Assembly: GCA_963726295.1 (NCBI GenBank)
Contig: CAVSBW010000002.1
Span: 310,001 to 374,000, forward strand
Direction of reading: 5' to 3'
Source: DASSQJ01 sp963726295
GTDB lineage: Bacteria > Actinomycetota > Actinomycetes > Actinomycetales > Dermatophilaceae
DNA length: 64,000 bases
Below the pieces are notes generated by a model that was given only the letters and a program-made list of their open reading frames with translations, did not search any database and had not been told where the DNA came from. Below are positions 15,799-23,519 of this stretch, piece after piece. The position numbers and the translations under genes were made by a program. The stretch's first letter is position 1; each line of letters begins with the position of its first letter.

Positions 15799-18700
15799 GG
15801 TGTCCTCCTGCCGTCGGCGGCGAAGCGTTCGGCACCGCGGGTGGCCATCTCCTCGTAGGTGCGCCAGCGCTGGTCGACCGCGGCCTGGGCGAGGTCGAAC
15901 AGGCGCTCGGCCTCCGCCGGGTCGGCGTCGCGGACCATCCGGTACCGCAGCTCGTTGTAGAGGTAGTCGCCGAGCGGCACCCGGGGCCGCGGCGAGTCCA
16001 GCTGGAACGGGTTGCCACCGATGGCGCGCACCGCCGGGTCGTACCGGACCAGCGGCCAGTGACCCGACGCCACCGCGAGGTACTGCTGGTCCAGGCCGCG
16101 GCTCATCTCGATGCCGTGGGCGATGCAGTGGCTGTACGCGATGACGAGCGATGGCCCCGGGTAGGCCTCGGCCTCGCGGAACGCCGTGAGCGTCTGGTGC
16201 GGGTCGGCGCCCATCGCCACCCGCGCCACGTAGACGTTCCCGTAGGCGATGGCCTGGAGGGCAAGGTCCTTCTTGGGAGTGGTCTTGCCCGCCGCGGCGA
16301 ACTTCGCGACCGCCCCGATCGGGGTCGACTTCGAGCTCTGGCCGCCGGTGTTGGAGTACACCTCGGTGTCGAGCACGAGCACGTTGACGTCGCGGCCGCT
16401 CGCCAGGACGTGGTCGAGCCCGCCCGAGCCGATGTCGTAGGCCCAGCCGTCACCCCCGACGATCCACACGGTGCGGCGCAGCAGGTGGTCGGCGACACTG
16501 CGCAGGTCGGCCGCCAGGGGTCCGTCCATCCCGGCGAGGCGGCGGCCGATCTCGGCGACCCGGGTCCGCTGGGCCTCCAGCTCCCACTCCTGCACCTGGC
16601 CGGCCCCGAGCACGGCGTCGACGAGCTCGGCACCCAGCGCCTCCCGCAGCTGCCCGAGCCGTTCGCGAGCCATCGAGACGTGCAGGTCGGCGGCGAGGCG
16701 CAGGCCCAGGCCGAACTCCGCGTTGTCCTCGAACAGGCTGTTGGACCACGCCGGCCCCCGGCCCTGGGCATTGGCCGCCCACGGCGTCGTCGGCAGGTTG
16801 CCCCCGTAGATGGACGAGCAGCCGGTGGCGTTGGCAACGGTGAGGCGGTCGCCGAACAGCTGGGTGAGCAGCTTGAGGTAGGGCGTCTCGCCGCACCCGG
16901 AGCAGGCACCGGAGAACTCGAAGAGCGGCTGGAGGAACTGCGTCCCACGGACGGTGCCGAAGTCGACCCGGCTGCGGTCGTTGACCGGCAGGGTCTCGAA
17001 GAAGTCCACGTTCGCCCGCTCCACCTCGACCACCGGCTCGAGCGGCTCGAGGTTGATCGCCTTGCGCTCCGGCTGCCCGGGGGGGCTCACCGGGCAGGCC
17101 TCGACGCACAGGCCGCACCCGGTGCAGTCCTCCGCGTAGACCTGCAGGGTGAACCGGGACCCCGGCAGCCCTGCCGCCACCAGGGGTGCGGAGCGCCAGC
17201 CGTCGGGCGCACCGTCGGCGCCGTCCTCGGGGTAGAACCGGGAGCGGATGACGCTGTGCGGGCAGACGAAGCCGCAGGTCCCGCACTGGATGCAGGTGTC
17301 GGGGTCCCACTGCGCGACGAGGTCGGAGATCCGGCGCTTCTCGTACGCGGTCGTGCCGCTCGGGAAGGTGCCGTCGACCGGCATCGCGCTCACCGGCAGC
17401 GCGTCCCCCCGACCGGCCATCATCTCCGCGGTGACGGTGCGCACGAACGCCGGTGCGCTCTCGGGCACGGTGTCCGGCAGCGCCCGTCCGGAGGGGCTGC
17501 GACCCGGCACCTCGACCTCGTGGAGGGCGGCCAGCGTGGCGTCGACCGCGGCCTCGTTGCGGCGCACGACCTCCGCGCCGCGCTTGCCGTACGTCGTCCG
17601 GATGGCTGCCTTGACCCGCTCGATCGCCTCGTCCCGGGGCAGCACGCCCGACACGGCGAAGAAGCAGGTCTGGAGCACCGTGTTCGTGCGGCCGGGGAGG
17701 CCGGCGACCCGGGCCACGCTGGTGGCGTCGACCGTGAACAGCCGCAGTCGCTTGTCGAGCACCTGGTGCTGCACCGGCCCCGGCAGGTGGTCCCACACCT
17801 CGTCCGGTCCGTAGGGGGCGTTGAGGAGCAGGGTGGCGCCCTCGTCCGCGACCCCGAGGACGTCGATCTTCTCGAGCAGCGAGAACTGGTGGCACCCGAC
17901 GAAGCGTGCCCGTGACACGAGGTACGGGGCACGGATCTCGTGCGGTCCGAAGCGGAGGTGCGAGACCGTGGGGGCGCCGGACTTCTTGGAGTCGTAGACG
18001 AAGTACGCCTGCGCCTGCACGCCGACGTCGGCGCCGAGGATCTTGATCGTGTTCTTGTTCGCCCCGACGGTGCCGTCGGAGCCGAGGCCGTAGAACACCG
18101 CCCGGAAGGTCTCGGGCTCCTCGATGTCGAGGTCGGTGTCGTGGTCGATGCTCGTACCGCCGACGTCGTCGGTGATGCCGATCGTCAGGCGGCGGCGCGG
18201 CTCGGGCCGGGCCAGCTCGGCGAGGACACCGGCCACCATCCCCGGGGTGAACTCCTTCGACGACAGGCCGTAGCGGCCCCCGACGACGAGCGGCATCGTG
18301 GCGCGCCCGCCCCGGCCGTGGGCCTCGGCCAGCGCAGCCAGGACGTCGAGGTAGAGCGGCTCCCCCTCCGACCCGGGCTCCTTGGTGCGGTCCAGCACCG
18401 CAACGGCGCGCACGCTGTCCGGGAGCGCCGCCACCACCTGCTCGGCGGGGAAGGGTCGGTACAGCCGGAGGTGCAGCACCCCCACCCGCTCGCCGCGGCG
18501 CACGAGGTGCGCCACCGTCTCGCGGGCGGTCTGGGCGCCGGAGCCCATCAAGACGACGACGCGCTCGGCCGCGGGGTCGCCCACGTACTCGGCGATCCGG
18601 TAGGGGCGGCCGGTGTGGCGGGCCACCTCGTCCATGACCTCCTGCACGACGCCGGGCACCCGGGCGTAGTAGGGGTTCACCGTCTCCCGGGCCTGGAAGT

Positions 18701-19364
18701 AGACGTCCGGGTTCTGCGCGGTGCCGCGCACCGCCGGTCGCTCGGGGCTCATGGCGCGCAGGCGGTGCTCGCGGACCAGCTCCTCCGGCACGACGGCCCG
18801 CAGGACGTCGTCGTCGAGCAGCTCGATGGTGTTGAGCTCGTGCGAGGTGCGGAACCCGTCGAAGAAGTGCACGAACGGCACCCGGGTGCGCAAGGCGGCG
18901 GCCTGGGCGACGAGCGCGAGGTCGTGCGCCTCCTGCACCGACGCCGACGACAGCAGCGCGAACCCGGTCTGGCGCACCGCCATGACGTCGGAGTGGTCAC
19001 CGAAGATCGACAGGGCCTGGGCCGCCAGCGACCTCGCCGCGACGTGGAACACGGTCGACGTGAGCTCCCCGGCGATCTTGTACATGTTCGGGACCATGAG
19101 CAGCAGGCCCTGCGACGCCGTGAAGGTGGTGGCCAGCGCCCCGCCCTGGAGCGCGCCGTGCATGGCCCCGGCCGCCCCGCCCTCGCTCTGCATCTCGATC
19201 ACGGAGGGCACGGTGCCCCACACGTTGGGCCGTCCGTGGCTGGCCCACTCGTCGGCGAGCTCGGCCATGGCCGAGCTCGGGGTGATCGGGTAGATGGCGC
19301 AGAGCTCGTTGAGCCGGTAGGCCGTCCGCACGGCCGCCTCGTTGCCGTCGATCGTCGCTCGCAT
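15795..19364 (-). CDS. nifJ: Pyruvate:ferredoxin (flavodoxin) oxidoreductase
   Basis: 1189 residues, the normal length for single-chain PFOR. Converts pyruvate and CoA to acetyl-CoA and CO2, giving electrons to ferredoxin. N-terminal domain starts ATIDGNEAAVRTAYRLNELCAIYPITPSS. Two [4Fe-4S] motifs lie near residues 690 (CIQCGTCGFVCP) and 750 (CTGCGLCVEACP), and a further ACSGCGE cysteine pair precedes the thiamine-binding part (GCSSIYGGNLPTTPW, about 848). It is oxygen-sensitive in most organisms, so its presence hints at growth under low oxygen. Start ATG at 19364, 5 nt after the GltD-like gene. Confidence 0.94.
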   Translation of the reverse strand: MRATIDGNEAAVRTAYRLNELCAIYPITPSSAMAELADEWASHGRPNVWGTVPSVIEMQSEGGAAGAMHGALQGGALATTFTASQGLLLMVPNMYKIAGELTSTVFHVAARSLAAQALSIFGDHSDVMAVRQTGFALLSSASVQEAHDLALVAQAAALRTRVPFVHFFDGFRTSHELNTIELLDDDVLRAVVPEELVREHRLRAMSPERPAVRGTAQNPDVYFQARETVNPYYARVPGVVQEVMDEVARHTGRPYRIAEYVGDPAAERVVVLMGSGAQTARETVAHLVRRGERVGVLHLRLYRPFPAEQVVAALPDSVRAVAVLDRTKEPGSEGEPLYLDVLAALAEAHGRGGRATMPLVVGGRYGLSSKEFTPGMVAGVLAELARPEPRRRLTIGITDDVGGTSIDHDTDLDIEEPETFRAVFYGLGSDGTVGANKNTIKILGADVGVQAQAYFVYDSKKSGAPTVSHLRFGPHEIRAPYLVSRARFVGCHQFSLLEKIDVLGVADEGATLLLNAPYGPDEVWDHLPGPVQHQVLDKRLRLFTVDATSVARVAGLPGRTNTVLQTCFFAVSGVLPRDEAIERVKAAIRTTYGKRGAEVVRRNEAAVDATLAALHEVEVPGRSPSGRALPDTVPESAPAFVRTVTAEMMAGRGDALPVSAMPVDGTFPSGTTAYEKRRISDLVAQWDPDTCIQCGTCGFVCPHSVIRSRFYPEDGADGAPDGWRSAPLVAAGLPGSRFTLQVYAEDCTGCGLCVEACPVSPPGQPERKAINLEPLEPVVEVERANVDFFETLPVNDRSRVDFGTVRGTQFLQPLFEFSGACSGCGETPYLKLLTQLFGDRLTVANATGCSSIYGGNLPTTPWAANAQGRGPAWSNSLFEDNAEFGLGLRLAADLHVSMARERLGQLREALGAELVDAVLGAGQVQEWELEAQRTRVAEIGRRLAGMDGPLAADLRSVADHLLRRTVWIVGGDGWAYDIGSGGLDHVLASGRDVNVLVLDTEVYSNTGGQSSKSTPIGAVAKFAAAGKTTPKKDLALQAIAYGNVYVARVAMGADPHQTLTAFREAEAYPGPSLVIAYSHCIAHGIEMSRGLDQQYLAVASGHWPLVRYDPAVRAIGGNPFQLDSPRPRVPLGDYLYNELRYRMVRDADPAEAERLFDLAQAAVDQRWRTYEEMATRGAERFAADGRRTP

Positions 19365-19369
19365 CCGCC

Positions 19370-21001
19370 TCAGCCCTCCGGAACCATCTCGATGGCGTGC
19401 ACCGGGCACTGGCGGTAGCAGGTGCCGCACCCGGTGCACGCGTCGTAGTCGAACTCGTAGCGCAGCCCCGGGCCGAGCTTGATGACCGCGTCCTCGGGGC
19501 AGGCGCCGAGGCAGCCGTCGCACTCGAAGCAGTTGCCGCAGGACAGGCACCGGCCGGCCTCGAAGCGCGCCTCCTCGGCGGTGAGGCCGCCGACGACCTC
19601 GCCGAAGTCACGGACCCGCTCCGACGGCTCGAGCTCGGCCTGACTCCGGCGTTCGTGGAGCCCGAAGTACCAGAGGTTGAGCTTGTCGAGGTCGGCCCGG
19701 TCGTGCCGGGGCCCCGGGGCGTGGGGCAGGCCCCGCAGCCAGGCGTCGATGCTCCGCGCCGCCTTCCGGCCGTGGCCCACCCCGACCGTCACGGTGCGTT
19801 CGCTCGGCACGGCGTCGCCGCCGGCGAAGACGCCGGGCGCTCCGGTCATCAGCGTGGTCGGGGAGACCTCGACGACGTCGGCGTCGAGGCGGATGCCGGG
19901 CACGGACCGCAGGAAGCCGGTGTCGCTCTCCTGACCGAGGGCGAGGATGACGGTGTCCGCGGCGAGGGTCTCGAACCGACCCGTCCCGTGCGGCCGGCCG
20001 TCCTCGTCGAGCTCCTGGACCTCGACGGTGAGGTCGTCGGGACCCATCGAGGCGATGGTGCGCAGCCAGTTGACCCGGATGCCCTCGTCCTCGGCGTCGG
20101 CCGCCTCCTCCTCGTGGGCCGGCATCTGCTCGCGGCTGCGGCGGTAGACGATCACCGTGTCGTCGGCGCCGAGACGGCGGGCCACCCGGGCGGCGTCGAA
20201 GGCCGTGTTCCCTCCGCCGTAGACGGCGACCCGCCCGTGAAGTGGCTCGCGCTCCCCGGACGCGACATCCCGGAGGAAGGTGACCGCGTCGAGCACGCGA
20301 CCGGCGTCCTGGTTGGGGATGTCGACCCGCTTGGACAGGTGTGCCCCCACGGCGACGAACACGGCGTCGAAGCCCCCGCTGCGCCGCTCGGCGTCGAGGT
20401 CCTCGACCCGGTGCCCCTGCTCGAAGACGACCCCCAGGTCGCGCAGGCGCGCCACCTCGGCGTCGAGCACATCGCGGGGCAGGCGGTACGCGGGGATGCC
20501 GTACCGCATCATCCCGCCCGGCTCAGCACCCTGGTCGCGGACGACGACGTCGTGCCCGAGGCGGGCGAGGTGGTACGCGGCGGACAGCCCGCTCGGCCCC
20601 GACCCGATGACCAGCACCCGATGCCCGCTGCGCTCCGAGGGCCGCTCGAAGCGCCATCCGCGCTCGATGGCGAGGTCGCCCAGGTAACGCTCGACACCGT
20701 GGACCGAGACCGCGCCGTCGAGCTGGCCGCGGTTGCAGACGCTCTCGCACGGGTGGTAGCAGACGCGCCCGTGGACCGCGGGGAACGGGTTGTCGGCGGT
20801 CAGCCGGCGCCAGGCCTCCTCGGCGCGGCCGTCGCGGACCAGCGCGAGCCAGGCCTGGATGTCCTCGCCGGCCGGGCAGCCCGCGTTGCACGGGGGCAGC
20901 AGGTCGACGTAGACGGGGCGTTGCACTCGCACCGGGCCCGAGCGGGTCCGCCCGAGGCCGATGGGGGCGAGGGGGGTCAGGTCGCGCTCTGGTCCGGCCA
21001 C
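19370..21001 (-). CDS. GltD-like FAD/NAD(P) oxidoreductase with terminal 4Fe-4S clusters
   Basis: 543 residues. Layout: N-terminal Fer4_20-type domain (CNAGCPAGEDI, CYHPCESVCNRGQ), FAD Rossmann motif VIGSGPSGLSAAYHLARLG near residue 128, NAD(P)-binding VYGGGNTAFDAARVA, a conserved GVFAGGDAV, then a C-terminal double cluster CLSCGNCFECDGC and CTGCGTCYRQCP. Likely moves electrons between ferredoxin and NAD(P)H. As first gene of the operon with nifJ it could couple pyruvate oxidation to NADPH. GTG start at 21001 has an AGGAGG ribosome site 7 nt upstream. Confidence 0.9.
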   Translation of the reverse strand: MAGPERDLTPLAPIGLGRTRSGPVRVQRPVYVDLLPPCNAGCPAGEDIQAWLALVRDGRAEEAWRRLTADNPFPAVHGRVCYHPCESVCNRGQLDGAVSVHGVERYLGDLAIERGWRFERPSERSGHRVLVIGSGPSGLSAAYHLARLGHDVVVRDQGAEPGGMMRYGIPAYRLPRDVLDAEVARLRDLGVVFEQGHRVEDLDAERRSGGFDAVFVAVGAHLSKRVDIPNQDAGRVLDAVTFLRDVASGEREPLHGRVAVYGGGNTAFDAARVARRLGADDTVIVYRRSREQMPAHEEEAADAEDEGIRVNWLRTIASMGPDDLTVEVQELDEDGRPHGTGRFETLAADTVILALGQESDTGFLRSVPGIRLDADVVEVSPTTLMTGAPGVFAGGDAVPSERTVTVGVGHGRKAARSIDAWLRGLPHAPGPRHDRADLDKLNLWYFGLHERRSQAELEPSERVRDFGEVVGGLTAEEARFEAGRCLSCGNCFECDGCLGACPEDAVIKLGPGLRYEFDYDACTGCGTCYRQCPVHAIEMVPEG

Positions 21002-21019
21002 GTGCGTACCTCCTGGGTG

Positions 21020-21061
21020 GACCCGACGCCCGCCGGGCCAGACCCGACGCCCGCCGGGCCA
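21020..21061. repeat. Two tandem 21-bp repeats in the leader of the nifJ operon
   Basis: Perfect tandem duplication: 21020-21040 and 21041-21061 are identical, each holding the small palindrome GCCCGCCGGGC. The pair fills the predicted 5' leader between the -10 box at 21068-21073 and the ribosome site, so the mRNA would carry two short GC hairpins. Confidence 0.85.
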
Positions 21062-21067
21062 CCTGAA

Positions 21068-21084
21068 ATACTACGCGTCGTAGT
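21068..21084 (-). promoter_or_regulatory. -10 box overlapped by a palindromic operator, nifJ operon
   Basis: Palindrome ACTACG-CGT-CGTAGT at 21070-21084. On the minus strand TAGTAT (21073 to 21068) is a good -10 box for the GltD-like gene, and it overlaps the palindrome. A dimeric repressor bound here would block transcription. ACTACN-type dyads resemble BlaI/CopY-family sites (general knowledge; weak match). No such regulator is nearby. Confidence 0.55.
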
Positions 21085-21130
21085 GGACGCCCGGCGAGGG
21101 GTCAGGGCGAGGCGCCGGTCACACCGCGGC

Positions 21131-21136
21131 TAGGTT
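21131..21136 (+). promoter_or_regulatory. -10 box of maf
   Basis: TAGGTT, 6 nt before the GTG at 21143. Confidence 0.55.
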
Positions 21137-21142
21137 TGTCCG

Positions 21143-21811
21143 GTGCCCCACGACCCCGTCGTCCTCCTCCTCGCCTCCGCCTCCCCCGCCCGGCTCGCCA
21201 CCCTGCGCGCGGCCGGGGTGGAGCCGAGGGTGCGGGTCTCCGAGGTCGACGAGGAGGCGGTCGTGGCGCAGGCGGAGCGAGCGCTCGGAGCCACGCTCGA
21301 CGCCGCCGACGTCGCCCTGCTCCTCGCCCGCGCCAAGGCCGAGGACGTCACCGCCGCGCTGGACGCCGAGGACGACGTCGAGGCCCAGCTCGTCCTCGGC
21401 TGCGACTCGGTGCTCGAGCTGGAGGGCGAGGTGCACGGCAAGCCCGCCGACCGGGCCGACGCCGTGGCCCGGTGGCGGCGGATGCGCGGCTCCAGCGGGG
21501 TCCTGCACACCGGGCACTGGCTGGTGGACCGGCGCGACGACGACGAGGGCGGAACCGGCGGCCTCGTCGGCGGGACGGCCTCGACCGTCGTCCACTTCGC
21601 CGACCTGGCCGACGACGAGGTCGAGGCCTACGTCGCCACCGGGGAGCCGCTACGAGTGGCGGGCGCCTTCACGATCGACGGCCTCGGCGGTGCCTACGTC
21701 ACGGGCATCGAGGGCGATCCCGGAACCGTCGTGGGTGTCTCCCTGCCGCTGCTGCGCGACCTGGTCGGCGAGCTCGGGGTCCGCTGGCACCGCCTGCACG
21801 AGCGCGGCTGA
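21143..21811 (+). CDS. maf: Maf-like nucleotide pyrophosphatase
   Basis: 222 residues. House-cleaning enzyme that hydrolyses non-canonical nucleoside triphosphates. Motifs: LLLASASPARLATLRAAGV at the N-terminus, LGCDSVLELEGEVHGKP with the catalytic Asp, and AGAFTIDGLGGAYVTGIEGDPGTVVG at the C-terminus. GTG start from a leaderless promoter. Its last 162 bases overlap, in antisense, the 3' end of the MFS gene. Sits near carboxylase genes, as Rv3282 does in mycobacteria. Confidence 0.93.
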   Translation: MPHDPVVLLLASASPARLATLRAAGVEPRVRVSEVDEEAVVAQAERALGATLDAADVALLLARAKAEDVTAALDAEDDVEAQLVLGCDSVLELEGEVHGKPADRADAVARWRRMRGSSGVLHTGHWLVDRRDDDEGGTGGLVGGTASTVVHFADLADDEVEAYVATGEPLRVAGAFTIDGLGGAYVTGIEGDPGTVVGVSLPLLRDLVGELGVRWHRLHERG

Positions 21812-23344
21812 CCCCTCGGACGAGCGGCGCGGGCTCAGCAATGCCACGGCCACGGCCCCGACGACCGCCACGGCGGCGGCCACGAGCAGGGCCACGTGCA
21901 CGCCGTCGACGAACGACTGCCGCGCCGCCTCCACGACCGGACGGGCCGCCGCCCCGGCCGCCTCGACCTGCAGGGAGGAGATGAAGGCGATCGACGACAG
22001 TGCCGCCTCCCTCGCCTGCTCCGGCAGCGACTGGACGGCGTCGGCCATCCCGTCGCGATACGCCTGGTTGAGCGCACTGCCGAGGATGGCGATGCCCAGT
22101 GCGCTGCCGAGCTCGCGGGAGGTGTCGTTGACCGCCGACGCCACGCCCTGCTTGCGCAGCGGCAACGACTCGGTGATGGCCGTGGTCGACGGGGTGCCGG
22201 CGAGCGCCATCCCCAGCGCGAAGACGACGAGCCCGAGCGCGAACCATCCGTAGACGAAGTCGGTGCCGACGGTCGAGATCACGGCCAGTCCGGCCGCGGT
22301 GAGCCCGAGCCCGACCGGCGCGATCCGGCGGTAGCCGACGCGGGCGGCGAGCCGGGGCGCGTTGCGGGCCATCGGGATCATGACGAAGGGCAGCGGCAGG
22401 AGGCAGACCGCCGCCATGAGGGGCGAGAACCCGGCGACGAACTGCAGGTACTGCAGCACCGTGAAGAACAGGCCGAAGCTCGCGAAGAACTGCACCGTGA
22501 TGGCGAGAGTGCCGGCCGAGAAGCCGCGCAGCCGGAACAGCCGCGGGTCGAGGAGGGGGTGCGGATGCCGCAGCTCCCAGAGGACGAAGGCGACGGCCGC
22601 GACGACACCGGTGGCGACGGCGCCGAGGGTGAGGGGGTCCGACCAGCCCCGTTCGGGGCCCTCGATGATGCTGAGGACGACGCCGGTCACCGCCACCAGC
22701 GAGAGCAGGCCACCGGCCACGTCGAGGCGGTCCGCTCCGGGGTCGGCCGAGTTGGGGACGACCGCGAGGGTGCCGACCAGGGCGAGCACGGCGAGCGACA
22801 CGTTGAGCACGAAGAAGGAGTTCCACGCGAACCACTCGAGGAGCAGCCCCGTGGCGAACAGGCCGAGCACGGCGCCACCACCGGCGACCCCGACCCACAC
22901 CCCCACGGCCTTCGGGCGCTCCGCGGCCGGGAAGGACGTGGTGATGACCGAGAGGGTGGTCGGCATGATGCCGGCGGCACCCAGCCCCATGACCGCCCGC
23001 ACCACGATGAGGGTGCCCGGGTCGTCGGTGAGGGAGCCGGCGAGGGCCGCGGCGCCGAAGACGACGAGGCCGGCGACCAGCAGGCGCTTGCGGCCGAACC
23101 GGTCACCCAGCGCGCCGGCCAGCAGCAGCAGGCCGGCGAACACGACCGTGTAGGCGTCGACGACCCACGTGACCTGGGTCTGGGTGGCCCCGGTCTCGCG
23201 GGCGAGGTCGGGGAGGGCGACGTTGAGCCCGCTGACCGCGGAGACGACGGTCATCAGGGCCAGCGCGATGACGGCGAGGACGGCCCGGGTGCGGCCCGGG
23301 GTCATGCCGGTGGCGGGGTCCGCTGTGGCTGTATTTCTACGCAT
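21650..23344 (-). CDS. MFS multidrug efflux transporter, DHA2 (14-helix) type
   Basis: 564 residues with about 14 predicted membrane helices. Motif A GALGDRFGRKR in loop 2-3 and motif C-like GAGGGAVLG/ATGLLLEWFAWNSFFVLNV in helix 5 place it in the QacA/EmrB drug:H+ antiporter group. ATG at 23344 is chosen from the near-consensus promoter just upstream. The frame stays open 162 bases into maf, giving a C-terminal tail of about 54 non-membrane residues that is probably not conserved. No dedicated regulator gene adjoins it, though an operator-like dyad covers its start. Confidence 0.9.
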   Translation of the reverse strand: MRRNTATADPATGMTPGRTRAVLAVIALALMTVVSAVSGLNVALPDLARETGATQTQVTWVVDAYTVVFAGLLLLAGALGDRFGRKRLLVAGLVVFGAAALAGSLTDDPGTLIVVRAVMGLGAAGIMPTTLSVITTSFPAAERPKAVGVWVGVAGGGAVLGLFATGLLLEWFAWNSFFVLNVSLAVLALVGTLAVVPNSADPGADRLDVAGGLLSLVAVTGVVLSIIEGPERGWSDPLTLGAVATGVVAAVAFVLWELRHPHPLLDPRLFRLRGFSAGTLAITVQFFASFGLFFTVLQYLQFVAGFSPLMAAVCLLPLPFVMIPMARNAPRLAARVGYRRIAPVGLGLTAAGLAVISTVGTDFVYGWFALGLVVFALGMALAGTPSTTAITESLPLRKQGVASAVNDTSRELGSALGIAILGSALNQAYRDGMADAVQSLPEQAREAALSSIAFISSLQVEAAGAAARPVVEAARQSFVDGVHVALLVAAAVAVVGAVAVALLSPRRSSEGSAALVQAVPADPELADQVAQQRQGDTHDGSGIALDARDVGTAEAVDREGARHS

Positions 23345-23379
23345 GGCGAAATACTGTTCTACGCCCGACGAATTGTCAA
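23331..23379 (-). promoter_or_regulatory. Promoter and operator-like dyad of the MFS gene
   Basis: Minus strand: -35 TTGACA (23379-23374), 17-bp spacer, -10 CAGTAT (23356-23351), then 6 nt to the ATG at 23344. A perfect 7-bp inverted repeat GTATTTC-N10-GAAATAC (23331-23337 and 23348-23354) spans the start codon and part of the -10 box, as in TetR-controlled exporters. Confidence 0.6.
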
Positions 23380-23381
23380 CA

Positions 23382-23456
23382 CGCGGAGTCAGGAGGACTT
23401 CGTCCACTCATGGCCCTGAGACATCCTGAGTCGGCGGAGTCCTCCTGACTCCGCGG
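23382..23456. repeat. 75-bp palindromic element, copy 2
   Basis: Best-preserved copy: outer arms pair perfectly over 18 bp (CGCGGAGTCAGGAGGACT with its complement), and an inner ACTCA/TGAGT pair could form a second stem. It lies upstream of the MFS promoter and 63 bp past the stop of the leftward carboxylase gene. Confidence 0.88.
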
Positions 23457-23514
23457 GGGGTGGGCCGGGTGGGCGGGAGTCGGGAGGTCGGGGGGCAGGG
23501 GGTCGGGGGGCGGG
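23455..23514 (+). other. G-run tract, possible G-quadruplex
   Basis: Sixty bases with at least eight runs of three or more G separated by 1-4 bases, on the plus strand between the palindrome and the carboxylase stop. Such spacing permits G-quadruplex folding. Copies 1 and 3 of the palindrome also have G-rich right flanks. Confidence 0.5.
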
Positions 23515-23519
23515 TCAGG

